Assembly: GCF_032823475.1 (NCBI RefSeq)
Contig: NZ_CP127915.1
Location: 2,046,001-2,110,000, forward strand
Reading direction: 5' to 3'
DNA length: 64,000 nt
Origin: Acinetobacter sp. SAAs474
Lineage (GTDB): Bacteria; Pseudomonadota; Gammaproteobacteria; Pseudomonadales; Moraxellaceae
Positions 1 to 9,234 of this stretch are shown piece after piece; the first letter of the stretch is position 1, and every line of letters begins with the position of its first letter. Both the position numbers and the translations under genes were made by a program. Below the pieces are notes generated by a model. The model was not told where the DNA came from, searched no databases, and saw only the letters and a list, made by a program, of their open reading frames with translations.

Positions 1-390
1 TTGTTTTGCTGCTTCTACAGTATTTTCTTTATTTTCTTCTTCTTTTGCGGCTGAGCTATCATCAGGGTCAACCTTTTGTAAAATTAATTCAAGACGTTGA
101 TCTAAGTCGGTATAACGATTGTTGAGTTCATTTTTTAGCTGACTAATTTCATTGTCTTGTTCTTCTATTTTTCCACGTAAAATACGAATATCTTTTTCTA
201 ATTCTTGTGTTTTTTGTGTTAATTGCCAATTAATATTGGTTGGTAATGTGGACGCTGTATTTGGAACAGTTAACGCAGGAATTGATGCTGTTGTTGTATT
301 GCTTAATTCTTTTGATTCGATAGGTATATCGGCATAGAGTGCGCTACTGCTGAATACTGCAAGCATAAAGAAAGTACTTTTTTTAAGCAT
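1..390 (-). CDS. cpoB: Cell division coordinator CpoB (YbgF), N-terminal part
   Basis: This is the first 130 codons of a periplasmic protein; the rest lies left of the window. Residues 1-20 form a signal peptide (lysines, hydrophobic core, cleavage after ALYA). A proline/threonine-rich linker follows, then a helical heptad stretch around residues 55-105 (QLTQKTQELEKDIRILRGKI and onward) and an acidic linker. This matches the layout of CpoB, which has an N-terminal trimerising coiled coil and C-terminal TPR repeats (not in view). CpoB works with the Tol-Pal system and PBP1b in coordinating outer-membrane constriction and septal wall synthesis. The TPR domain cannot be checked, so another coiled-coil periplasmic protein is possible. 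Confidence 0.75.
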   Translation of the reverse strand, partial: MLKKSTFFMLAVFSSSALYADIPIESKELSNTTTASIPALTVPNTASTLPTNINWQLTQKTQELEKDIRILRGKIEEQDNEISQLKNELNNRYTDLDQRLELILQKVDPDDSSAAKEEENKENTVEAAKQ

Positions 391-628
391 AATAAAATCC
401 AGATATGAAACGAATATCAGTTAGGTTTTTTATAATATGCCAGTTTCACTGGATGACGACAAGGATGATCTGTCGCTTTCTGGAAAAGTTATGATGAGTT
501 GATTAAAATCAGTACGCTGTTTAAGTCTCTTGTTGGGGATTCGCTGTTGTGATAAATAGTGCTGATTTAAATAAATTATATTTTTGACTTTTTAATAAGC
601 AAACAAACATCAAATGGCTGTAATAGAC

Positions 629-656
629 TTGCAAGTTACATAAAATTCTCTATACT
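629..656 (+). promoter_or_regulatory. Probable sigma-70 promoter of ffs
   Basis: TTGCAA (629-634) and TATACT (651-656) are separated by 16 bases. Transcription would start around 663-669, exactly at the 5' end of the signal recognition particle RNA. The position makes this a convincing promoter although the -35 box is not perfect. Confidence 0.6.
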
Positions 657-668
657 TGGTTTTGTAAT

Positions 669-781
<113 letters not shown>

Positions 782-790
782 ATATCTAAA

Positions 791-1420
791 TTATTCATTT
801 ATAAAATCATCATGTTCTTGATGATGAATAACTTTTAAAATAATCTCCATATCAAAGCCACGATACATCAAGAAGCGAATTTGTTTTGCCTTTTGTTTAT
901 GATCTTGTGTTACTTCTACGCCAAATTTTTTGACTTTTAACTGATAGGCCTGTGCTAACCAGTTGACTTTTTTTAAATCTTCTTCAATCAATTGTTGGTC
1001 AACTTTTTTCGCTTTTAAAGCCATTTTGATTTGATGCGGACCTTTACCTTTGCGTTTCTGGCTTGAGAGCACTATGTCTGCAACACGTTGGTCACTTTGA
1101 TAATTTTTTTCAGATAGTTCATTTACTAAAGCAATAACTTCTTCAGGATGACTGGCATAACGTGTTAATTTTTCGATCAAATCAGCCTTTGAGTATTCTT
1201 TACGTAATAATAATGTGAATGCATAAGCACGTAAGCGTGCACCGCTTAATCCTATTTTAGATTCTTCCCGAGCATCTTGGTCTAAATCTAAATTATTGGA
1301 TCTGGTTGTCTGATGATTGGTAATATTTGCATCTTGTATTGGCGTAAGATGGTTATATTCACCATACTGCGATTTAAGTGCATCATAATCGATAAGATTG
1401 GGAAACTTTGCTTTGGTCAT
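791..1420 (-). CDS. recX: Regulatory protein RecX
   Basis: RecX binds RecA filaments and limits RecA activity. The 209-residue product has the three-helix repeats of the family, including the motif YASHPEEVIALVNEL and the characteristic GKGPHQIKMALKAKKV segment. An N-terminal extension of about 55 residues, absent from the shorter E. coli protein, is polar and probably disordered. It lies directly downstream of recA on the same strand, the usual arrangement. A hairpin in the 70-base recA-recX gap could reduce recX expression relative to recA. Confidence 0.92.
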   Translation of the reverse strand: MTKAKFPNLIDYDALKSQYGEYNHLTPIQDANITNHQTTRSNNLDLDQDAREESKIGLSGARLRAYAFTLLLRKEYSKADLIEKLTRYASHPEEVIALVNELSEKNYQSDQRVADIVLSSQKRKGKGPHQIKMALKAKKVDQQLIEEDLKKVNWLAQAYQLKVKKFGVEVTQDHKQKAKQIRFLMYRGFDMEIILKVIHHQEHDDFINE

Positions 1421-1445
1421 GTCTTATAGTATTTCACTAAGATTA

Positions 1446-1465
1446 AAACGCCCCGAAGGGCGTTT
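1446..1465 (-). terminator. Hairpin between recA and recX (attenuator-like)
   Basis: AAACGCCC and GGGCGTTT form a perfect 8-bp stem with a CGAA loop. On the recA strand it is followed by a short T tract. It is likely a partial terminator that sets the recA:recX ratio, as proposed for recA-recX operons elsewhere. Confidence 0.6.
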
Positions 1466-1490
1466 GTTTGCGATGAATGTAAGTAATTAA

Positions 1491-2534
1491 TTAAGCATCT
1501 AAAAACTCAGGTGTTTCTTCATCTAACTCTGTGGTTGGAACAGTAGTTGTCGTCAGTAATTTATCTCGAATCAGTTTCTCGATGGTTCGAGCAAGTTCGG
1601 GATGTTCTTCTAGATGGCGGATGGTATTATTTTTACCTTGACCAATCTTATCACCTTGATATGAATACCAAGCACCTGCCTTTTGAATAATTTCTTGTTG
1701 TACGGCAAGATCAATCACTTCGCCTAGATGATTGACACCTTTACCATAAAGAATCTGGAATAATGCTTCTTTAAATGGTGGTGCCATTTTGTTTTTAACG
1801 ACTTTAATTTTGGTTTCTGAACCAATAATTTCATCACCTTCTTTTACTTGGCCTGTTCTGCGAATATCTAGGCGTACAGACGCATAGAATTTTAATGCAT
1901 TACCACCCGTGGTGGTTTCTGGGCTACCAAACATCACACCAATTTTCATACGAATCTGGTTAATGAAGATGACCATGCAGTTAGAGCGTTTGGCATTTCC
2001 TGTAATTTTTCGTAGTGCTTGACTCATGAGGCGGGCTTGTAAGCCCATATGAGAGTCACCCATTTCACCTTCAATTTCAGCACGAGGCGTAAGTGCAGCA
2101 ACAGAGTCCACAACAATTAGATCGACTGCACCAGAACGTACCAGCATGTCGGCAATTTCAAGTGCTTGCTCACCATGGTCAGGTTGTGAAACCAAAAGAT
2201 TATCAATATCTACGCCTAATTTACGTGCATATTGAGGATCTAAAGCATGTTCTGCATCAATAAATGCACATGTGCCGCCCGCTTTTTGACATTCAGCAAT
2301 CGCTTGTAATGTCATGGTTGTTTTACCCGAAGATTCAGGGCCATAGATTTCTACAATACGGCCTTTTGGTAAACCACCAATACCCAATGCAATATCTAAC
2401 GTCAAAGAGCCAGTTGAAATTGCTTCAACTGCTTGAACGGTGTTATCTCCAAGACGCATCACTGTATTTTTACCAAACTGTTTTTCAATTTGGCTTAATG
2501 CAGCATTTAGTGCCTTACTTTTATTTTCATCCAT
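1491..2534 (-). CDS. recA: Recombinase RecA
   Basis: ATP-dependent strand-exchange protein for homologous recombination and DNA repair. The 347-residue length is typical. Visible landmarks are the Walker A motif GPESSGKT (residues 65-72), the Walker B region [20 protein letters not shown], and the DNA-binding L2 region near [20 protein letters not shown]. The C-terminus is acidic ([13 protein letters not shown]), as in other RecA proteins, where it modulates activity. No E. coli-type LexA box (CTGT-N8-ACAG) is visible in the 145 bases upstream, consistent with the known absence of LexA in Acinetobacter. Confidence 0.98.
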   Translation of the reverse strand: MDENKSKALNAALSQIEKQFGKNTVMRLGDNTVQAVEAISTGSLTLDIALGIGGLPKGRIVEIYGPESSGKTTMTLQAIAECQKAGGTCAFIDAEHALDPQYARKLGVDIDNLLVSQPDHGEQALEIADMLVRSGAVDLIVVDSVAALTPRAEIEGEMGDSHMGLQARLMSQALRKITGNAKRSNCMVIFINQIRMKIGVMFGSPETTTGGNALKFYASVRLDIRRTGQVKEGDEIIGSETKIKVVKNKMAPPFKEALFQILYGKGVNHLGEVIDLAVQQEIIQKAGAWYSYQGDKIGQGKNNTIRHLEEHPELARTIEKLIRDKLLTTTTVPTTELDEETPEFLDA

Positions 2535-2679
2535 TTCAAAACCTCAATATGATGTCACGAAATAATATACATTCAGTGAATGGATTTCATGATGATCTTG
2601 CTCACATTAGTATAGTGACAGAATTTATCTATGTGTTCTATTGAAATCATTACTTGTACGACATGTTATGACGCATAAC

Positions 2680-3120
2680 TTAGTGATCATCATAAGACCA
2701 GTAGTGATTAAACTGTTCATCATTGTCTTTTTTAAATTTGTGGATATCTCTTCGATCTTTTTTACTTGGACGATGATCAGGGCGGGCTAAATTCTGTAAT
2801 TTACGTTGTGATGTCAGTAACTCTCGACGAGCAATACTGACTTCTGTTTCTTCGTAGAGTGTTTGTGCAATCGGTGCAGGGCCACGTACATCTGAAAGTG
2901 CTTTTACCACAACAGTTTTTTTATCAATTCCCTGCTGAATGGTTAATTCCATTCCAATACGAATTTCTTTGGATACTTTAACGCGTTCACCATCATGGTG
3001 TACTTTACCACCTTCAATCGCATTTTTAGAGATAGAGCGTGTTTTAAAAAAACGTGCAGCCCAGAGCCATTTATCAATACGCATACCCACCGCATTTTCA
3101 GGTAGATTTGATTTACGCAT
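2680..3120 (-). CDS. hslR: Hsp15-like S4-domain RNA-binding protein
   Basis: The S4 domain occupies roughly residues 10-70 (RIDKWLWAARFFKTRSISKN at its start), followed by a basic C-terminal tail. Hsp15 in E. coli binds stalled 50S subunits that carry peptidyl-tRNA and helps recycle them. The 146 residues compare with 133 in E. coli. The gene overlaps the upstream HAD hydrolase by 8 bases on the same strand; the same pair (yrfG-hslR) is adjacent in E. coli, supporting both calls and suggesting co-transcription. Confidence 0.88.
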   Translation of the reverse strand: MRKSNLPENAVGMRIDKWLWAARFFKTRSISKNAIEGGKVHHDGERVKVSKEIRIGMELTIQQGIDKKTVVVKALSDVRGPAPIAQTLYEETEVSIARRELLTSQRKLQNLARPDHRPSKKDRRDIHKFKKDNDEQFNHYWSYDDH

Positions 3121-3787
3121 ATTTTTTTGAGTCCTCAGCTTGTTTTAAATAATCTATGAAATCAGTTAATTGATTAAGCATAGGGTAGGGAAACGAATCA
3201 CGTGCAGATTGTTCTGATGAAGGCTGCATAATACTGATCAGATGTTTTATACCAAATTTTTGAGCGCTATTTAATACTTTTTCTGTATCATCAATAAAAT
3301 AACAGTATTGAGGATCAAAATCATGCTGTGTAGATAAAATTTGCCAAAACTCAATCTCTTCTTTTGCATGTCCGATTTCTTCAGAACTTACAATAACATC
3401 AAAATACTGTTTAAGATTCATTTGCTGTAACTTAAAATTTAATCCAGCGACATCTGCATTGGTGGCCAACCAAATCGGATATTGTTGTGTTTTAAGATAA
3501 TTTAAAAGTTCATAACAACCTTTTCGTGCAGTGACTTGATGTTTAAACTCAAGTTGCATGTTGAGCACATCTACCCCAGTTTTTTTAGTCCAGAATCGTG
3601 ATGAATACCAATTCAGTGTATGGTTATGCTGCTGGTAAAAATCAAATAAAATTTTTTGACTTTCTATATGGCTGCATTGATGTGTTTCTGCATAACGAAT
3701 AGGTAACAGCTGATTCCAGATAAAATCATCGTAAGCCAAATCCAGTAAGGTGCCATCCATATCGAAAATGATCGTAGGTTTACTCAT
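3113..3787 (-). CDS. yrfG: HAD-family hydrolase, GMP/IMP nucleotidase YrfG-like
   Basis: Haloacid-dehalogenase superfamily phosphatase of 224 residues. Motif I is DMDGTLLDL near residue 9 (nucleophile Asp plus acid/base Asp), motif II is LATNADV near residue 108, and the acidic motif IV is YFIDDTEKVL near residue 167. A helical cap follows motif I. In E. coli YrfG hydrolyses purine monophosphates, and the adjacency with hslR matches. The substrate is inferred from synteny; the HAD call itself is firm. Confidence 0.82.
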   Translation of the reverse strand: MSKPTIIFDMDGTLLDLAYDDFIWNQLLPIRYAETHQCSHIESQKILFDFYQQHNHTLNWYSSRFWTKKTGVDVLNMQLEFKHQVTARKGCYELLNYLKTQQYPIWLATNADVAGLNFKLQQMNLKQYFDVIVSSEEIGHAKEEIEFWQILSTQHDFDPQYCYFIDDTEKVLNSAQKFGIKHLISIMQPSSEQSARDSFPYPMLNQLTDFIDYLKQAEDSKKYA

Positions 3788-4334
3788 TTAAAATTCTCTA
3801 ATGCTTTTACGGTTTAATATATGAATTAAAAACTGTTAAAACATTGTTCTATATAATTTTTGATGGTTATTTAAATCATCAGAATGATGATAAAGTTTAA
3901 CAAAAATATTAACTTTATCAAATTAAGCCTAAAATATTGTATCGCAGGATGAAGCGGGATAAGCCTGTTTGGGGTGGATAAGCGTCACTACTTCAAATCA
4001 ATACTTAAGTATAAATACACGAAGCGCATTGTTGTATAGTGATATTGCTGATGAGGTTTGCAGAAGTTGATGTCACTTTTCCTACTAGGAGTTTTCTGCG
4101 GATGTTGTTACTTTACCAATGCTGATTTAAAAAAGTGATACAGCAGCGAAAATAAGTTGATGAGTATATTAAAACGGTTAAACTCTGTACCACCTGGATT
4201 TAAACCGTTTTAATCATGTATTGGTGGTGAAACCGTATTGTTTGGGGGTGATGATTAAGCAGTAGCCATGATCCCTATATGGGGTACTGAAAGATTAAAC
4301 GCTAAATCTCATCATCATATATTCATCATTTAGA
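3788..4334. other. Intergenic region with a 12-bp inverted repeat
   Basis: No convincing reading frame is visible in these 547 bases. ATTAAAACGGTT (4168-4179) and AACCGTTTTAAT (4203-4214) form a perfect 12-bp inverted repeat with a 23-base loop, which could be an RNA hairpin or a protein-binding site. The rest is AT-rich with no recognisable element. Confidence 0.5.
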
Positions 4335-5015
4335 TTAAAAAGTGTAAATTAATCCTAATTTTGCGACGGGATGCCATCTATACATTTCAGCATCATCTAA
4401 TTTGTAATCGGTTTTTTGTCCTATTGATCCCACATAGATACCATTGACATGGGTGAGATGCACATCGGCATCACCAGTATAGTAGACGCCTGCTTCTGCA
4501 AATATACGCCATTGGTTATTCAGTTTTGGTGAAATTCCTATACCCATATAAGGTGAAATGTTGCTCGAATAGTCTACGTTACCTTCGACTTTGACGGTTC
4601 CATTAATGATCGGGAGTTGATGAAAGTTATTGGGTATTTTGTCGCCAATTTTAAAGTTACGGCTGACATCATAGTTATCGCCAATATAGCCAACGCCTAT
4701 GGCTGCATAGATTGAATTTAGCCAAGTATGATGACTTTTGGCCCATGGATAAACTAATGCATTCAGATAAGGTGTGTCATTATTCATGTCTAAATCATAT
4801 CGAATATTATTGATGGTGATATGATTTCTCCAGTTTACTTTTCCTTGATTATAGCCTAAGGCTAATTGAACATAAGGATTTACTTGATAAAGTACTGCAC
4901 CCCCATATCCTGTCAGTCCTCCTTCTGCACGTATTGAAAATAGTTGTTCCGCACTGGTGATTGTACTGAGAAAAGAGGTGAGTCCTAATACAGATAATAT
5001 TTTAATATTTTTCAT
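4335..5015 (-). CDS. Outer-membrane beta-barrel protein
   Basis: The 226-residue product has an N-terminal signal peptide (MKNIKILSVLGLTSFLSTIT, cleavage near SAEQ). The mature part consists of alternating amphipathic strands rich in Tyr, Gly and Asn, and ends in LGLIYTF with the terminal Phe typical of BAM substrates. A small eight-stranded barrel of the OmpW/OmpA-barrel type is likely. The cargo, if any, is unknown. It stands alone, with AT-rich DNA on both sides. Confidence 0.7.
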   Translation of the reverse strand: MKNIKILSVLGLTSFLSTITSAEQLFSIRAEGGLTGYGGAVLYQVNPYVQLALGYNQGKVNWRNHITINNIRYDLDMNNDTPYLNALVYPWAKSHHTWLNSIYAAIGVGYIGDNYDVSRNFKIGDKIPNNFHQLPIINGTVKVEGNVDYSSNISPYMGIGISPKLNNQWRIFAEAGVYYTGDADVHLTHVNGIYVGSIGQKTDYKLDDAEMYRWHPVAKLGLIYTF

Positions 5016-5225
5016 TTTAATACTTTGTTTAAATTATGGATATTTAACTGAGCATAAATGAAATTTATACAGTAAGTGTTTTATTTTGGTAATTTTAAAT
5101 CGATATCGATTTGAATAAGTATGATGAATAACAAGATGTATGGTTTGATATGTTAATCTATTTTGAGTTAAGGCTTGAGTAAATAGTTTTTATCTAGATC
5201 ATATTTTGAGCTAGATTTAAATGAT

Positions 5226-5248
5226 AAAAAAACCCTCAAAGAGGGTTT
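5226..5248 (-). terminator. Intrinsic terminator overlapping the stop codon of the 5236-5796 gene
   Basis: AAACCCTC and GAGGGTTT form an 8-bp stem with an AAA loop at 5230-5248. On the minus strand seven T residues follow (5226-5232). The TGA stop of the upstream gene (5236-5238) lies inside the stem-loop. Confidence 0.85.
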
Positions 5249-5796
5249 GTTTGATGATACCGAGTAAATATAATATTAACGTCTGCCATGACCTCATCAT
5301 AGGCCTCAAGACGTAGACGCTCTATTTCAAAAACTTCACTTAAAGCGATATGATGTTGTTTAAGGTAACTTACAATATCTTGTTCATTTAAAAATAATGA
5401 TTTTACTTGCTCTAAAACAAATGATTCATCTTGGCCATCTCTAATCAGTTGTTTAGCGAAATCCAAGATGGTAAATTTTTGATTTTCAATAAACTCTTGA
5501 ACATCATTAAAATTATATTTTTCATAATTATAATGATTGACTTGACCTTTGAGAATTGCATCAGCATGAAGATAATCATTTAAGTTGGAGTCAATATGAT
5601 TTAAAGCAAATTGTGTTTCTTTCGCTCTGCGATCAGCTAAAGGCTTTAATTCTAATTTAACCCATGCAGGAATGGTATCTTGATCTATCCAAGAACACAG
5701 TGTTTCTTTATTAATCATTAAATAGTTGGCAACTTGATCTTGCCACGAATGACCAAATGTCATTTCGCAAAGTGACTTGAATTTAGATAAGTTCAT
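5236..5796 (-). CDS. Protein of unknown function, possible N-terminal helix-turn-helix
   Basis: I do not recognise this 186-residue family. The first 60 residues look like a compact helical DNA-binding segment (HSWQDQVANYLMINKETLCS followed by a basic helix LADRRAKE). The remainder is acidic and helical with no signal peptide or membrane segment. It is followed by a strong intrinsic terminator that overlaps its stop codon, which supports real expression. Its neighbours are an outer-membrane protein gene and a 1.2-kb AT-rich gap, so context gives no function. Confidence 0.65.
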   Translation of the reverse strand: MNLSKFKSLCEMTFGHSWQDQVANYLMINKETLCSWIDQDTIPAWVKLELKPLADRRAKETQFALNHIDSNLNDYLHADAILKGQVNHYNYEKYNFNDVQEFIENQKFTILDFAKQLIRDGQDESFVLEQVKSLFLNEQDIVSYLKQHHIALSEVFEIERLRLEAYDEVMADVNIIFTRYHQTNPL

Positions 5797-7004
5797 GTTC
5801 TGTAACCCTTGAGTTGCTCTTTATATAAGCGCTTGTTAGATTAGATTTGACTCAATACGACAGCAATATATTGTACTTCAATAAGGCTATATATGTACTT
5901 AGACCAAAAATAATGCATGTTTATTCGTTTAAAGCCAGAAAATAGCTTTAAATGTCATTTTTTGAGTAAAATTGACCCATCATGTGTTATTTTCCCGCAA
6001 TTTTTCTCACCTTTGTGTAATGTGAGTTGTGGGTCAATAAAAACGATAACAAAAAATGATTTTTTGCTTTGATCGTTTGGAAGAATATGACAAAGTCATC
6101 ATTCTATATTTAACGAATGATTTACTTAATTTATGAGGACGTTTATATTCATAATCAAGGATATGTTTAATCTTTTTTGTTAATGAATGGTTAAATAATA
6201 TACTTTTATCGGTAATTTATTCGACGATTTTATTTTTAAATGTTGATGCTGATGTTAAGTGATTGCAATTAAAAATTAACAATAAAATTTATTTCTTATA
6301 ATAATTTATTATGTATCTTATTTTTTTATCATATAATATTTTGAATTATATTGATTTTATATTTTTATTTATACTAAATGACGAGTTTGCTTACTTATAG
6401 TTTTTTAGTTTTATTAATTAAAAAAATATTTTTTCTAAATGTGATGATTATTTTTTATATGGTTTTAAATGATATTGACTTGAAATAAAGAGTAAAAAAT
6501 TAATCACTGTAATTTTACGGTGGTTAAACCTTGAACTTAAAAATATTGAGTGACTAAATGTTAATCAGTCGTTAATACTTTATGTAACGCTACTGTTCTA
6601 TATATCGCTTAAATAAAATTGACATAAACCAGAGGTAAATAATACAACATTAAATCTCATGTTGAATAATTCAATCTATTTTAAGATATATTGATTGTTA
6701 AAGTAACGCTAAAAAAATTCAAATTGCGAACAAGAATTTTTCTTTAAGTTGATGAAATAATTGTAATTTAATAATTAATATCCAGCCAATTTGACTAATA
6801 ATTAGATCATTGAATTGATTTTTTTATCATGCCAATTGTGATCTAGCGAAAGACAAAAAAATATTGTTTTTTTAAATAGGATTCGAATTGGCACTAAGAA
6901 TAATATCAATTTAAACTGTATTTTTGCAACTCTACGTTTTAGTGATCATCTTGAAATTTATAGATAAAATTATATGCTATGTAGTTTTTTAGTGAAACTC
7001 TCCC
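5797..7004. other. Long AT-rich intergenic region
   Basis: More than 1.2 kb without a plausible gene. The composition is strikingly AT-rich, especially 6150-6480, with many T and A runs. No tRNA, insertion sequence end or repeat array was seen. It may be curved, H-NS-type silenced DNA or the remains of deleted genes. Only the promoter-proximal end just before 7005 is likely functional. Confidence 0.5.
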
Positions 7005-7601
7005 ATGTTGTTAAAAAAAATGACCACTCCAACGCTATTTTTGATTGGATTGTGTTTAGTTGCGCCTTTTATTGTTGATTTTCATCCGCCTCTATTTGAA
7101 GGTTTACTGATCAGGTTTTTGGAAAATATTCAGGCATTGTTGTTATTGCTGGCTGCAGTATTTACTTATTTATATAGCCGTTCTTTAGCAAATACCGTGG
7201 GACAAAAGCAGTTTTGGTTTTGGGCTGTATTGTGGTGGGTAATGTTGTTTGGGCGTAGTATCAGTTGGGGAAGGGATTATTTTCCAGAAATTTCTCATGA
7301 TTATTTTAGAGTGATATCTATATTTTTTATTGCGCCAGTTGTATTTATGCTCTTTTCTAAATGCTTACGTCAAGAGATTATGCATAAATTGGCGACCATG
7401 CGCTTTCCGATTTATAGTTTTCTATTGGCTGTAGTGACGCTGATTATTTCTGATTCAATTGAGCATAGTCGTATGATTGCACCATTGTTTCTTCATCATC
7501 GAGAGTATAAGGATTTAATGGAAGAGCTGTATGAATTTCCTCTTATTTGGGGATTATTTGAAACAACTTATTTACTGATGAAACAAGAAAAAAGTGCTTA
7601 A
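7005..7601 (+). CDS. Uncharacterised integral membrane protein
   Basis: The 198-residue product has about five hydrophobic segments (near residues 8-24, 38-60, 68-84, 100-118 and 135-150). It has a short charged loop SISWGRDYFP and a polar C-terminal tail. I do not recognise the family. Translation could start at 7005 or at the in-frame ATG at 7020; neither has a strong ribosome binding site. The flanks are AT-rich non-coding DNA on one side and a transposase remnant on the other. Confidence 0.65.
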   Translation: MLLKKMTTPTLFLIGLCLVAPFIVDFHPPLFEGLLIRFLENIQALLLLLAAVFTYLYSRSLANTVGQKQFWFWAVLWWVMLFGRSISWGRDYFPEISHDYFRVISIFFIAPVVFMLFSKCLRQEIMHKLATMRFPIYSFLLAVVTLIISDSIEHSRMIAPLFLHHREYKDLMEELYEFPLIWGLFETTYLLMKQEKSA

Positions 7602-7739
7602 TTGCTCTATTTTCGCCACTAAACCATTGACTAGCTCTTGGTCAAGTTTTTATCACCTATACAAACTATCATTGCTAGTTTTCGAGATGATCGTTGTGCT
7701 GATGAAGTTATGTGATAGTGCAATACTCGATATCGCACT

Positions 7740-7939
7740 AAGCTTAAGAGCATAAGCTAAATTCATATTACCTACATTTGGCCTAACAGCTATATGTCTA
7801 TCCCATGCACTTGAATCATTAAGACAAATTTATGATCGAGTAAATGGGATGGATGGGCTAAGGTATAACCACAATCAAAACACCGTTTAGAGCTTGGGGT
7901 AAATTGACCAAAACTTAAAATATTTTGATCATGCCAGTC
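7740..7939 (-). pseudogene. Decayed IS605 OrfB/TnpB-type transposon gene fragment
   Basis: Reading leftwards from 7939, one frame gives a C-terminal TnpB zinc-ribbon-like stretch: FGQFTPSSKRCFDCGYTLAH, containing the family's xGxFxPSSKxCxxCG pattern with Cys codons near 7882 and 7873. A frame change near 7815-7825 is followed by AWDRHIAVRPNVGNMNLAYA, resembling the DRDxNAAxNI...AL end of the family. The second CxxC pair is lost and no intact frame remains. The rest of the 7602-8314 gap shows only scattered stops and no other gene; the fragment may extend rightwards toward 8100 in a more degraded form. Confidence 0.6.
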
Positions 7940-8314
7940 TGTTTTATATTACCATCATTAAGTATTACGACTATGCAATATCATGCATTGAGGTGGTTTA
8001 TTTTTTGTGTTTAAGCATGTCTATTAATCCATCGAGTTAATTGCTGTACTATTTATTCTCACCATTCTGAGCTAAGGAGAAAATACTGTTGCGTAGGATA
8101 AGGTATGGAGAATTTGGCACAAATGAAGTTCAATAGGTTTGAAAAAAGCAATCAATATTTGTGTCTCATAATGTTGCATAAACAAGGTGAACGTTTAACT
8201 TTGCGATGGTATTGACAATATTAATATATGTTGCTGTAAATCTTAAACAATTATGATTAGACTCTGCGATATACTTTTAAAAAACTAACGTTTGTTATGT
8301 AGATCAGGAATACG

Positions 8315-9172
8315 ATGTTTATAGCGACCTCAGCACCAAAATCTCAATGGATCAAAGAGCTTATTCCTATTTTAAGTCAGGCCTGTGCAATATTACGAGA
8401 AGAGTATCAGTTATACTGCTCAGGCATAGAATTTAATATTGAAAAGAAAACGGATGCATCCCCTGTTACACAAGCAGATTATCGTGTTCATCAATATATA
8501 GCCAGTGAATTGGGAAAGATTTCTGATTTTTCATTGCTTTCAGAAGAGGGGATATTGGATGATTATCAATCATGGCAAACCTTTTGGTTGCTTGATCCTT
8601 TAGACGGTACCAAAGAGTTTCTGGCACAACGTCCTGAGTTTACGATTAATTTAAGTTTAATTCATCAGGGAAAAACCGTTTTTGCGATATTGGCTATTCC
8701 TTGTCAAGAGCTCATCTATATTGCACCAGAACAAGGATTGCCCTTTAAATTTGAAATTAAACATAAACACTGGTATCAGTTTGTTCATCATCAGACTGCT
8801 GTTGAGAGTCAGATAAGAGTAGGTGTCAGTCAAAGCTATCAAAATCAACCAAAATATATAGAATATTTAGAAAGTTTATCTAGATTATATTCAATTGAAT
8901 TGTTTAAGGCCGGTAGTGCCTATAAGTTTTGTATGATGTTGGAAAATCAGATTGATATCTATCCTAGATTTCATCCGACATATGAATGGGACACTAGTGC
9001 TGGTCAATGTTTACTTGAGCGTATAGGTGGAGGGTTAATGACTTTATCAGCTCAGCCATTTTATTATAATCAAAGAGATACTTTGTTAAATGGTAGCTTT
9101 ATTGCCTATAGGACTGCACAATTTAAAACAATTGCCTTGGATGGATTAGAACTTATGTCGAATAGAAATTAA
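8315..9172 (+). CDS. cysQ: 3'(2'),5'-bisphosphate nucleotidase CysQ-like
   Basis: Inositol-monophosphatase superfamily phosphatase of 285 residues. CysQ removes the 3' phosphate of PAP formed in sulfate assimilation. Metal-binding motifs are SEEG (residues 76-79), DPLDGT (94-99) and the C-terminal EWDTSAGQ. A Lys/Asp-rich loop KKTDASPVTQAD near residues 44-55 matches the family's conserved segment. AGGAA lies upstream of the start. E. coli CysQ is 246 residues, so this one is somewhat longer through an insertion around residue 150. Another inositol-phosphatase-like substrate cannot be excluded. Confidence 0.82.
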   Translation: MFIATSAPKSQWIKELIPILSQACAILREEYQLYCSGIEFNIEKKTDASPVTQADYRVHQYIASELGKISDFSLLSEEGILDDYQSWQTFWLLDPLDGTKEFLAQRPEFTINLSLIHQGKTVFAILAIPCQELIYIAPEQGLPFKFEIKHKHWYQFVHHQTAVESQIRVGVSQSYQNQPKYIEYLESLSRLYSIELFKAGSAYKFCMMLENQIDIYPRFHPTYEWDTSAGQCLLERIGGGLMTLSAQPFYYNQRDTLLNGSFIAYRTAQFKTIALDGLELMSNRN

Positions 9173-9234
9173 CGATATATATCTATTTTATATTTTCATG
9201 TTATAGTAAAAAAAATAACCAAATTATTCTAATT

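Noticed and set aside
2264..2644. 126-codon plus-strand frame across the recA start
   Set aside because: It is antisense to recA, whose sequence and codon use are unmistakable; no ribosome binding site or family match.
2535..2679. E. coli-type SOS box before recA
   Set aside because: No CTGT-N8-ACAG was found; Acinetobacter has no LexA.
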